Shown here one piece after another: positions 54,672-64,000 of a stretch of 64,000 nt of DNA. The position numbers were made by a program, and so were the translations under genes. The stretch lies in assembly GCF_018446385.1 (NCBI RefSeq), contig NC_055998.1, forward strand, positions 19,647,173-19,711,172. Direction: 5' to 3'. The notes beneath the pieces are model-generated. The model saw nothing but the letters and a program-made list of their open reading frames with translations, ran no database searches and had not been told where the DNA came from. How positions within the stretch are numbered: position 1 is the stretch's first letter; each line of letters starts with the position of its first letter. The DNA is from Zingiber officinale. Lineage: Eukaryota > Streptophyta > Magnoliopsida > Zingiberales > Zingiberaceae.

Positions 54672-57088
54672 TGTTGGTTGCTACTCGGAAAACCTATAGG
54701 TTCCACTGTACAAAAATTTTGTACAAAGGTCTGAACCTTTTCCTAGCTACCATGTATTCTTTTAAATTAAATTTTAGATCGCCTGCGGAACTTAACACGT
54801 TTGATCCAAAACTTAATCTATTTGTTCTTTTAGGTTTTGACTTGGATCTCCTGCGAAACTTTACACGTTCGACCCAAGTCTTCTTAAGTTATTAATTCCA
54901 TTAAATATTAATTTCCATAATTGGTTCCCAGTACTGACGTGGCGAGGCACATGTCCTTCTTGGATATGGGAGCAACCACCACCGACTAGACAAAACTTTT
55001 TATAGAAAGCTAATATTTAATTTCCTAAAATAACTTTAGGTTAACCGAAAAGAACAATCAAATCACAAGGAAAAGAAAAAACAAAAGAACACAACATCGA
55101 AAAACATATTCGAAATTCTAGAATCGTAAGCCTCTTGTATTTGGTATTATTTCCATAAATAACTAGCATGATGCGGAAAGGGAAAATAACTAGTTATACC
55201 TTCTAGAAAGACCTCTTGATCTTCTACCGTATTCCTCTTCTAACCTCGGACGTTGTGTGGGTAACGATCTACCGAGATGAGAAACCACCAACCACTTTCT
55301 TCTCCTCCAAGCAAGGTTCGGCCACAAAGGAAAAACTTCACCAAGGAAGAAAACCAAAACACTAACCAAGCTCCAAGAGATGCTCGCTTCCTCTCCTTCT
55401 TCTTCTTCTTCTCCTAGTAGTATCCGGCCTCCACAAGAGCTCCAACCAATAGAGAGTTTCGGCCACCACAAAGAGGAAGAGGAGAAGAGATGATGGCCGG
55501 CCACAACACCAAGGAAAAGAGGGAGAGAAAATAATAGAGGTTGTGTCTTGTGAAGGCACCCTCACCCCTTCTTTTATATTCCTTGGCCTAGGCAAATTAG
55601 GAAATTTAATTACAATAAAATTTCCTTAATTCTCTTGACATGATTTAATTGAGAAAAATAAAATAATATTTCCCCAATTAATCTCTAATGGCCGGCCACA
55701 TCAAGAGGAAATAAATTAGACAAGTTTTAATCAACAAATTAAAACTTCCTAATTTGTTTCCGGAAATTTTAAAAATAAAATTTCTCTTTAAAAATCTCTT
55801 CATGGTTGATAAAAGGAAATTTCTATAATTTTAATTTTATCAACATGTGGATAATTTTAAAGAGAAAATAAAATATCTCAACAATCTACAAATAAGGAAA
55901 GAGATTTAATCTCTTTCTTTAATCTTTTGTAGATCTTTTACAAGAGAGATATTTTAATTTTTATTCTCTTTAATAAATTATTTCTTCCACATAATAAAAA
56001 TTAAAATTAAAATCCCTTTTTAATTTAATTTGGCCGGCCCTACTAGCTTGGGTTCAAGCTAGGGCCGGCCACCCAATATTATACCTAGGCCGGCCCTAGC
56101 TTGTTCCCAAGCTAGCTTGGCCGGCCCCTATTGGGTGGGTATAGAAGGTGGGTATAGGTGGGTATAGAACTCTATAAATAAGAGGCTACGATAGGGACCG
56201 AGAGGAGGAATTGGTTTTGGTCTCCCGATAAATTAAGCATCCCGTGTTCGCCCCGAACACACAACTTAATTTTATCAATAATAATTCATTCCACTAGAGA
56301 ACTATTATTGAATTACCGCACCAATCCCAAATTATATTTTTGGGCTCCTTCTTATTATGAGTGTGTTAGTCTCCCTGTGTTTAAGATATCGAATGTCCAC
56401 TAATTAAGTGAGTTACTGACAACTCATTTAATTAATATCTTAGTCCAAGAGTAGTATCACTCAACCTTATTATCATGTCAGACTAAGTCCACCTGCAGGG
56501 TTTAACATGACAATCCTTATGAGCTCCTCTTGAGGACATTATCAACCTAGTATCTCTAGGACACAGTTTCCTTTTATAATCAACAACACACACTATAAGT
56601 GATACCATTTCCCAACTTATCGGGCTTATTGATTTATCGAACTAAATCTCACCCATTGATAAATTAAAGAAATAAATATCAAATATATGTGCTTGTTATT
56701 ATATTAGGATTAAGAGCACACACTTCCATAATAACCGAGGTCTTTGTTTCTTTATAAAGTCAGTATAAAAGAAACGACCTCAAATGGTCCTACTCAATAC
56801 ACTCTGAGTGTACTAGTGTAATTATACAGTCAAGATAAACTGATACCTAATTACACTACGACCTTCCAATGGTTTGTTCCTTTCCATTATGGTCGTGAGC
56901 TACTGTTTATAATTTATAAGATACTGATAACATGATCATCTGTGTGTGACACCACACATCATGTTATCTACAATATAAATTAATTGAACAACTACATTTA
57001 TCATAAATGTAGACATTTGACCAATGTGATTCTTATTTCTAGATAAATGTTTATACCAAAAGCTAGACTTTTAGTATACACTCTAACA
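54672..57088 (-). mobile_element. element H: 5' LTR, 2,417 bp
   Basis: The same family as the solo LTR at 18103, in reverse orientation: outer end TCTAACA at 57088, inner end TGTTGGTTGC at 54672. It contains the conserved motif (54923-54997), TATA TATAAAAG (minus, near 55575) and GGCCGGCC-centred palindromes with AGCTTG arms (56035-56135). It lies in the 3' LTR of D, just before AGAAGTTCTTGCAGG. Confidence 0.9.
54923..54997 (-). other. copy 4 of the conserved motif, in the LTR of H
   Basis: Minus strand AGTTTTGTCTAGTCGG to TACTGGGAACC. The third pair of the terminal helix is T-A here against C-G in the other copies, a second compensatory change, while the outermost pair is lost. CCAAGAAGG and GTGCCTCGCCACG are kept. 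Confidence 0.6.
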
Positions 57089-58230
57089 AGAAGTTCTTGC
57101 AGGTCAGAAGACCGGATGCAAGGCAAGAGAAGTCCAAGAAGGTCGAGGACCAGATTCTTGGCAAGAGAAGTTCCTGCAAGTCAGAAGGTTGGATGCGTGT
57201 TAACAAATATCGATTGGTAAATCGATTTAGATATGGTTGTGAGGCAGAATGCCTCTGGATCGATCAGTCGATCGATTGGAAGAAAGCCAATCGATCGGCC
57301 GATCGATCGGGAAGCTTTTGCGCGAAGCACAGAATGCTTCTGGATCGATCAGTCGATCGATCGGGGAACCAATCGATTGAGCGATCGATCCAGGAAGCTT
57401 CTGCGCGAAGCACAGAATGCTTCTGGATCGATCAGCCAATCGATCGGGGAACTAATCGATCGAGTGATCGATCCAGGAAGCTTCTGTACGAAGCACAGAA
57501 GCCTCCTGAATTGATCAGCCGATCGATTGAAGTCACTCAATTGATCGACCGATCGATTCATAGTGTCACTGCGATTTTGGATTTCACGAACATATGTCTG
57601 AATCGATTCAAGCACTTCACCAATTGATTCAATTTCAAGTGAAGTAATCTACGCCGTTGATCTTGATGCGATGGCTTCCAACGGATACTTGTGAATCGAT
57701 TCAAATATAATCTCAATCGATCCATGGCGACGATGATGTGAGAAACGACTAGTTTTCTCGTCATTTAAAAGAGCCGGAAGAAAAAAAACAACATATCTTG
57801 AGAAAAATACTGTTCTATTGCTCTAGTGTGATCAATCTTTGAAGTGCTCAAGATCTCTCAAGGAATTGAAGATCAAGCTTTCCATCTTCGCACGTTTTCA
57901 AGATTCACGTCACAAGGAAGAAGCATTTCAAGTTTGTAATCTTTCTTTTCTTCTTCATTGTTGTGAGTGTGATCTTTTCTCTTGGAAAGGGAGGTTTGTA
58001 AGTCTTGTAAGGTTTCTCCACCTTCTGTGTTAGTCCGAGAAGGAGAAGTTTGATAGTGGAAAGGGTGACGGTGGTGTGGATCCTTGGACTAGTCACCTTC
58101 TTGAGGAGGTGGATACCAAGTAAATACAAGAGTTAGCATTGCCTTCAAGTGTCCACTGCGAAAGATCAAATTTATCAAGAAAACGAAGCGAGCCATTGAC
58201 CCCCCCCCTCTAGCTCAACCGATCCTAACA
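57089..58230 (+). repeat. element D: 3' LTR remnant, 1,142 bp
   Basis: Corresponds to the 5' LTR from about 28105 onward, including the GATCGATC palindrome array (57258-57565). It ends CGATCCTAACA at 58230, followed by the TSD TACAG. The first roughly 170 bases were lost together with parts of G and H. Confidence 0.9.
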
Positions 58231-58235
58231 TACAG

Positions 58236-59076
58236 GAGCTTAGGAACACAAGAAGTCGAGCGAAAGACGCGGCTAGCGAGAAGGACGACACGGGAGAGAG
58301 CCAACGGGCTCGGTGCGCCCGAGGGACGCGGTGACCGTGGAAGAGTACACCGACGGACGAGAAGAACGTACGCGACGTTCGAGGGACGAGAAACCGGGAA
58401 GGAAGGCTGCTCGAGGAGAAGGCTAGAACTTGGGTTCAGGTGAGCCCTATTCCGGATGACCGAGATTACCCAAGCTAGCGAAGCCGAGTTGAAGACCCAG
58501 ACCGAAACGTGCTAAACCGGAGCAGAGGAACCGGACCATAAAAAGTCAACAAGGTTGACTTAAGTGGTCAGGGCGCCCGGAATCATTCCAGGCGCCCTGG
58601 GCACCTTTTGAGGGTCCGGGCGCCCGAAACCCTTCCGGGCGCCCGTAACCCAAAACTCATCCACGATGATGTGGACGTTGATTGAACGTTGGGGGATAAA
58701 TTTTTATCCCCCCAGGGCGCCCGGAACCCTTCGGGACCCCATGAACAGTGTTATAAATATAGCACTGATCTGCTTAGATTTTTAATCTCACTTGTAATCA
58801 GTTTTTTAGTGCTTTACTTTTCTGTCTGTACTCTCAACGCTGTAAAGATGCTACTCCGCCCGAAGGAGATCGTCAGATAGTGCACCGTATTCATCTTGGA
58901 TTAGCAATCCTCTGATTGCAAACCAAATAAATCTCTTGTATCTGATTTCTTTATTTAGTCTCTATTTCTTTTATTACAAGTGTCTGTTATTAAGTTGAAA
59001 ATCCGAGAAAAGTTTGTGTTTATTTTTGTAGGGCAATTCACCCCTCCCCTCTTGTCGGCCTCCAAAGGGACCAACA
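58236..59076 (+). repeat. element B: remaining part of the 3' LTR
   Basis: Continues the LTR of B exactly where it stopped at 27935 (after TACAG): GAGCTTAGGAACACAAG, GGGCGCCCGGA palindromes (58560-58735), TATAAATA near 58753, end GGACCAACA at 59076, then TSD ATTAT. Confidence 0.9.
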
Positions 59077-59081
59077 ATTAT

Positions 59082-60449
59082 GGTTTGCTTAGAATTTTCA
59101 ACTAAATAACAGCACCACCCAGAGTAAATACATGCCCACTCGTAGATAAAAGTGTCAATTCGGGTGGGTTGGATCGGGTTCGAGTCGGATTGGGAAATTT
59201 ATTTTTTTTAAGTTTCAACTCAAATATGACCCGAACCAGAATTCAACCCAAAATTCTTAAACCTGAACCTGAACCCGAACCCGACCCGAATAACCCAAAA
59301 ACCTGATTCAAAATGACTTTTGGTTTGACTACTTTCTCTATAATTCTTCACTTTTATCTAAATACTTTATCATTAACATATTAACATTGATATTACTATA
59401 TATAAATCATCTTAATTTTTAAAATAAATTTTGATTTAATAAAAAAAACACCCACTAAGTGACTAAACCCTAAATTTAGGTCAAATCAGTTCAACCTGAA
59501 TTCGACTCGAAAATTTTTAACCCAAAATCCATCTATCCCGAACCTGACCTGAACCCAAAAATTTTCAATTGGAACCTAATTTTTTTTTTAGTTAACCCGA
59601 GTCGAGTCGTCAGGTCGGGTTCATTTTTAACACCCCTATTCATAGACTTAGAGTCTTTTATGTTAGATATCCAACTTGTACCGTTATATCCTTTGATTAC
59701 AACAAGATATCTCATATATTACAGTCTATATTCATGAGCATACCTTAAGTATCTCAGTACTCTTGTTATCCCTTTCCAATGCTCAACACCAGGATTACTT
59801 GTAAACCTACTCAATTTACTTACTGCGTATGCTAAGTCAGGTCATGTACAACATCAAGTACATCAGACTTTCAATCACTCAAGAGTATTCTATCTGAGAT
59901 ATACATTCTTCTCGATTCTTCTATTGATGCTAACTCATATCTAATAGAGTCTGTGCCAACACAATATCATCCTTGATGAATTTCTCAAGAATCTTGTTTA
60001 CATAATAAGACTAACTAAGAATAAGCCTTTCTATTGTATTAAGAATTTTAATTCCTAAAATTACATCAGTTAAGCTTTTGTCTTTCATGTCAAATTTTGA
60101 GTTTAACATATATTTAGTAGATTGATTATCTTATCATTATTTCTAATAATAAGTATGTTATCTAAATATAAGTACAAGATGACATAGTTTTTTTTCTGTG
60201 GCTTTCATGTATCACATTCATTGATTTTGAATTCACATTCCTTCATGACATTATTAAATTTTTCATGTCACTACTTTGGTATTTGTTTCAAGTTGTACAA
60301 TGACTTCACAATCTATAAATCTTGTTTTCTTTCTCTATAACAGAAAACCCTTTAGGTTACTTTATCTAGATTTTTTCTTCTAAATATCCATTGAGAAAAA
60401 CTATTTTTACATTCATCTGATGTATTTTATGATTCCATAGAATCAATCA
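59082..60449 (-). pseudogene. element A: Copia RNase H start and reverse transcriptase (decayed)
   Basis: Minus-strand reading: YSGWCCYLVENSKQT (RNase H, next to the B insertion), then, beyond the MITE at 59147-59638, [30 protein letters not shown] and, near 60380, the RT block VKIVFLNGYLEEKI. Stops are frequent. Together with 20625-21034 it gives a contiguous Copia RT-RNase H reading. It is cut at about 60449 by the truncated LTR of J. Confidence 0.75.
59147..59638. mobile_element. 492-bp hAT-like MITE in element A
   Basis: Ends TAAAAGTGTCAATTCGGGTG and, on the other strand, TAGGGGTGTTAAAAATGAAC: imperfect terminal inverted repeats of the TAGGGGTGTCAA style seen in hAT MITEs. Eight-base flanks CTCGTAGA (59139-59146) and TTCATAGA (59639-59646) agree at six of eight positions, fitting an old hAT TSD. 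No coding region. GGGTT/AACCC-rich interior. Confidence 0.7.
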
Positions 60450-61417
60450 AGGAGCGCAGAAAGTCGAGCGGAAGACGCAGCTAGCGAGAAGGATGACACG
60501 GGAAGGGAGCTGACGGGCTCGGTGCGTCTGAAGGACGAGAGAGCTGCGGAAGAGTACTCCGGTGGAGCGAGAAGAACGTGCGCGGCGTTCGAGGGACGAG
60601 AAGTCGGACGGAAGCCTGCTCGAGGAGAAGGCCGGGAACTAGGTTCGGGTGAGCCCTATTCCGAATGGCCGCAATCACCCAAGGAGCCGAACCGGAGCAA
60701 GTCAACTGGGAGTTGACTTATCAACAGTTCAGTCAACCGAACCTATTGATCGGTCGACCGAACCCTTCTTTAACCGAAGCCAACCACAGCAGACATGTCG
60801 AATGCCACGTCAGAAGCTGACCGTTGGTGATGCTGATCGGTCGACCGAACATCCTGATCGGTCGACCGAACCGAAGCTAATCCAGAGACTCAGTCGAGCA
60901 ATTTGATCGGGCTAACTCAGCTGGAGACTGTTGGCCGATCGGTCGACCGAACACAAGGATCGGTCCATCGAACCTGAGGTCGATCAACAGAGACTGCACC
61001 TGGACAGAAAACTGGGCAGGTACAGCAGGTTCGGTCGACCGAATCCTCTTGAGTCAAAACCTGATCCCGAAGATCAGGTCATCCGATAAGCTCTAGAACC
61101 CCTATATAAAGGTGAGTCTCGGGCAGCTTTAGAGACAAGGATTAAGAACGAAATTCAACTCTGTAATTACTGTTTAAGCAACCTCTGTGCTCTCAAAGTG
61201 TACAAGGCTTCTCCGCCTTCAAAGAAGGAGTTTCTTACTGCGTTTTCCATCGCCCTGGATTAACAACCCTTTTGGTCGTAACTAGGTTAAAATTCTGTCT
61301 TCACTTCTCTTTTTGTTATTAAGTGTTGCTTTATTTTAGAGTTGAAAAGTTTTGAGAAGAGTAACTTTTATTTGCAGGCAATTCACCCCCCTCTTGCCGG
61401 TCTCCGCTGCACCAACA
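60450..61417 (+). mobile_element. element J: 5'-truncated LTR
   Basis: The first roughly 85 bases expected from the LTR of B are absent: it starts at GGAGCGCAGAAAGTCGAGCGG. After this shared part it has its own palindromes (GATCGGTCGACCGAAC, 60735-61040), TATATAAA at 61103-61110, and ends GCACCAACA at 61417. It is a sister family of B and C with a replaced U3 core. Confidence 0.82.
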
Positions 61418-61419
61418 AG

Positions 61420-61431
61420 TGGTATCAAAGC
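61420..61431 (+). other. element J: primer-binding site
   Basis: TGGTATCAAAGC, one transition away from the usual TGGTATCAGAGC, two bases after the LTR. Confidence 0.85.
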
Positions 61432-61483
61432 CCTGACAGCCTCAGAAGGACTAACCGCCATCTGAAGCACTAAGATCAAGACA

Positions 61484-61790
61484 ATGGTCGGCGCGAACAT
61501 TCATCCCTCGAAGTTCGACGGAGATTTCGCTACATGGAAGCGAAAAATGGAGGTATTCTTTAAAACAGACTTTGATATTTTAATTACTATGAAATATGGT
61601 TTTGCAGCTCTTAAAGACAAAGAAGAAAACACGTGGAGCAAGAAGGAGCAAGCCGATTTCGTCGCCAACGGAAAAGATGAATTCCACCTCCTCAGCGTTC
61701 TGCCACCTCAGGAGGTAAGTTGGATCGGAAGCTACGACTCAGCGAAAGATCTCTGGGAGAAATTTCTGGAGCTTCACGAAGGTACCTCTG
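61484..61790 (+). pseudogene. element J: gag N-terminal part, cut by LTR K
   Basis: The ATG at 61484 opens a UBN2-type gag start (FDGDFATWKRKMEVFFKTDF ... VLPPQEVSWIGSYDSAKDL ... ELHEGTS). It has no stop before 61790 and is the best-preserved example of this gag subfamily here. It shows the tryptophan that is mutated in B. It is interrupted by LTR K. Confidence 0.88.
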
Positions 61791-64000
61791 TGTAACGCCC
61801 GAAAATTCTCGAAACTGCATTATAAATATTCTATGATTTTTCTGGAATTTTTAGATATTTTTCCGGAATTTTTCGAGTAGCGGAAGTAGCAAAAATAATT
61901 AGAACCGCAAAATAGCTTAGGCGGGAATCGAACCCGAGACCTATGGTTTGCGGATAATGTTAGAAACCAGTGAACCCAGCAGGGCCGTGCTGAAAGAAAG
62001 GAGAACCAAATATATTTATATTAGAGTTGGGTTCATTAAACCACTTAATATAAATTAAGAACTTAAAGAGGGTTTGGTTTATTTTGTGTTGGTTCGGCAA
62101 CTTTCTTCTCCTCACCCTAACTCACGCCGATCCCCTCTTCTCCTTCCTCTCTCGGCGCCAACCACCAAGGAGCCTAAGGTTCCACCCTTAGGGCCCTAGG
62201 AGCACCTTCCGGCGATAACTCCGACACGAGGACGCTCTCCTTCGCGAAGGGTACGCTTAGACACGAGAAGATCGTCGAGGAGTAGTCTCCACCGGAATTT
62301 CTAGCGAAAGGAATTGTAAGAAAATTAGCGTACGAGGTAAGAAACCCCTCACCTGCAGTATAATAGCTTCCGATTGAGTTTTTATGCTTTAGTTAGGATG
62401 TATGCAGATTTTTATCGATATCTAGGGTGTATTTAATTCTCTTCACAGATTAGGGATTTAGTTGAACACCTCTAGATGGGCCGGACACGCTTTCTCTTTT
62501 CAGATAGGAGGTTAGACGTTGTCGGGTGCCTAGAGGTGGTCTCCCTAATAGAGAGGAGAGTTAGGGCACACTAAGTGTTCGATAAAATAGCTAGTTCAGT
62601 AAAAATGCACCGTATGCATCTTAAACAGCTTAGTTAGATACATTAGAAGTATCTATTCAGTATTCTCAGTTTATTACAGCTTATATGGATCAGATATCCA
62701 ATGGGTGGGCTCCCACAGTCGCCTCTAGGTTTAGATAACCTAGCTCTAGGTTCAGATAACCTAGAAACAATAGAATAAGCAAGTATTAGCTATTTTAGTA
62801 TTTTATTTTCAGTGGCACTGTACTGGATCAGATATCCATTGGGTTGGACTCCCACAGTCGTCCCTAGGTTTAGATAACCTAGTTAACCCTACTAAATTCG
62901 GGACTTGCAAACCCGGGTCTAGTTAGGGATGCGCGCATTGTCGGGCCCAAACAGCATGATTACTATTTTCACTTATTATGATATTAGTTTTCAAACTCTT
63001 AATCTAATCCAGTGATTATAGTTTAAGATCAGTTTTAGCGCAGTTCAGTTTCAGTTCAGTATCATGCTCCAGTTTAGTTTTTCCCTGTGAATATGCATGA
63101 TAACTTTATGTGCAGTTGTTATACATGTTTTTATGTTCAAGTTTAGATATGCCATGATTGTATGCTTATATGCCATGCCATGTTAGTTTATTCAGTATAT
63201 TCAGCATATGTTTTAAACAGCATGATTTTAAATCATATTTACATCGTTGCATGTTTTTGTGAGGTAGATGGTTTCTTACTAAGCTTTTTAGCTTATAGAT
63301 ACTATTTTCCTTATACTGCAGATACAGGTAAAAGGAAAATGGACTAGCAGAGGAAGCTGGAGGGCAATGCAAAGATGGTGTGTGTGGCAGGAACTGGAAT
63401 AAAAGACCCTCTGGGGATCTAGCATTTACTTTAGCACTTTGCAATGTATTAGTTCTAGTTTTCATGTTTTATGCACTCTTGAACCTTAGCAAGTTTAACC
63501 AATTAGAACTTTTAGAAATTTATACTTCCATGCACTTTAAGTTGTTAAAATGTGTTTTAGTGAGTAAAATGCCATGAACCAGTTTAGAATTGTTACTACA
63601 TGTTATTAGAATAGTTTATTATGCATTAGGTAGTTGTTGTATGAGGTATTGGCACGAAGTAGTGCTGAAATCAGAGTTTCTGATTCGAAATCAGAAACTC
63701 CCGATCGGTCCGCGGACCGATCAGAGCTGGTTCGTGTCACTGATCGGTCAGCCGGTCGCGAAAAAAATGGCGTTATGGATCGGTCGGCCGACCGATCAGT
63801 AAGCCACTGATCGGTCAGCAGACCGATCGGTGAGCCACTGATCGGTCCAGACCGATCAGGGACCTCTGGATCGGTCGGGAGACCGATCCAGTAGCATACA
63901 GAAGCGATGCAGCTTCTGGATCGGTCAGCTGACCGATCCAGGGTGTTCATCCATGCCAGTAGCAGCCTGGATCGATCCGTGAATCGATCCAACGGAAAGC
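61791..64000 (+). mobile_element. element K: Gypsy-type LTR, right end outside the window
   Basis: Starts TGTAACGCCCGAAAATTC at 61791. CTCTG (61786-61790) would be the left TSD. The start and general plan resemble solo LTR E. Inside are two diverged copies of a block with CCTAGGTTTAGATAACC-type words (about 62690-62770 and 62820-62885), a tRNA-like stretch on the minus strand (about 61905-61995), and a palindrome array GATCGGTC...GACCGATC (63695-63995). Short open frames inside are incidental. Confidence 0.8.

Larger units (their letters stand above)
27936..58230 (+). mobile_element. element D: Copia retrotransposon with extra spliced ORF, TSD TACAG
   Basis: Outer ends TGTTGGTGCAATC at 27936 and CGATCCTAACA at 58230, flanked by TACAG on both sides inside the 3' LTR of B. 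Gene order: 5' LTR, primer-binding site, gag, protease, integrase, reverse transcriptase, RNase H, a spliced downstream ORF, and a truncated 3' LTR. Protease-INT-RT-RH order defines Copia (Ty1). Later insertions E, F, G and H(I) expanded about 10 kb of element to 30 kb. Stops and frameshifts in pol make it defective now. Confidence 0.9.
21035..59076 (+). mobile_element. element B: gag-only Copia-type LTR element with nested insertions, TSD ATTAT
   Basis: The outer limits are TGTTGGAACTCC at 21035 and GGACCAACA ending at 59076, flanked by ATTAT at 21030-21034 and 59077-59081. Removing its nested guests (C 22364-25937, D 27936-58230) leaves two LTRs of about 0.9 kb and an internal region of about 2.3 kb that encodes only gag. 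No protease, integrase or RT sequence of its own is seen. It therefore looks like a non-autonomous derivative that depended on a relative for movement. Confidence 0.85.

Noticed and set aside
55190..55595. Minus-strand frames of 77-104 residues in the LTR of H
   Set aside because: They fall in the GC-rich leader part of the LTR, overlap each other and have no recognisable motif.
61905..61995. A functional tRNA gene in LTR K
   Set aside because: Only the T-arm and B-box are convincing. The acceptor stem and anticodon arm could not be formed.

Overview
This is a eukaryotic nuclear window from a flowering plant. It holds four plant-type host genes, three of them with GT-AG introns, packed into the first 16.2 kb, followed by about 47 kb of stacked LTR retrotransposons. 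Gene content and the style of the LTRs suggest a monocot, and my best guess is the ginger order (Zingiberales). That guess is recognition, not proof.

Host part (about 4.0-16.2 kb): an Aux/IAA auxin co-receptor repressor (4696-8242, +, five exons, 283 aa); a convergent membrane-anchored protein with a methyltransferase-like fold (8783-11461, -, four exons); a SPOROCYTELESS-like/TIE transcriptional adaptor with a C-terminal EAR motif (14291-15381, +, five exons, 192 aa); and a small single-exon acidic protein of unknown function (15754-16125, -). The Aux/IAA and SPEAR-type proteins both carry LxLxL repression motifs of the kind that recruit TOPLESS, but nothing shows that they are functionally linked. 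A 622-bp MITE lies between genes 2 and 3.

Transposon part (16.5-64 kb): the layout can be read from target-site duplications (TSDs). The host is a minus-strand Copia element A (LTR 16560-17689, pol pieces to about 60449). A solo LTR (18103-20619, TSD GGTTG), an hAT-like MITE (59147-59638) and element B (21035-59076, TSD ATTAT) sit inside A. B is gag-only. It carries gag-only element C (22364-25937) in its gag and Copia element D (27936-58230, TSD TACAG) in its 3' LTR. D has gag, all pol domains and a spliced extra ORF after pol. D is split by a Gypsy-type solo LTR E in its integrase (31975-34674, TSD ATTAA), a solo LTR F in the intron of the extra ORF (37960-39598, TSD CTGAT), a plus-strand Copia remnant G (41205-43770), and a minus-strand Copia remnant H (43771-57088). 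H in turn contains gag-only element I (46069-53578, TSD TACAA). The stack is therefore five elements deep: A > B > D > H > I. To its right lie a truncated LTR plus gag (J, 60450-61790) and the start of a Gypsy-type LTR (K, 61791 to the window end).

The coding parts of all these elements carry stops, frameshifts or deletions, so none looks able to move by itself. The two observations most worth a second look are a roughly 75-nt motif found in four places and in two element contexts, whose terminal helix shows compensatory base changes, and the arrays of family-specific palindromes in the U3 region of nearly every LTR family here.
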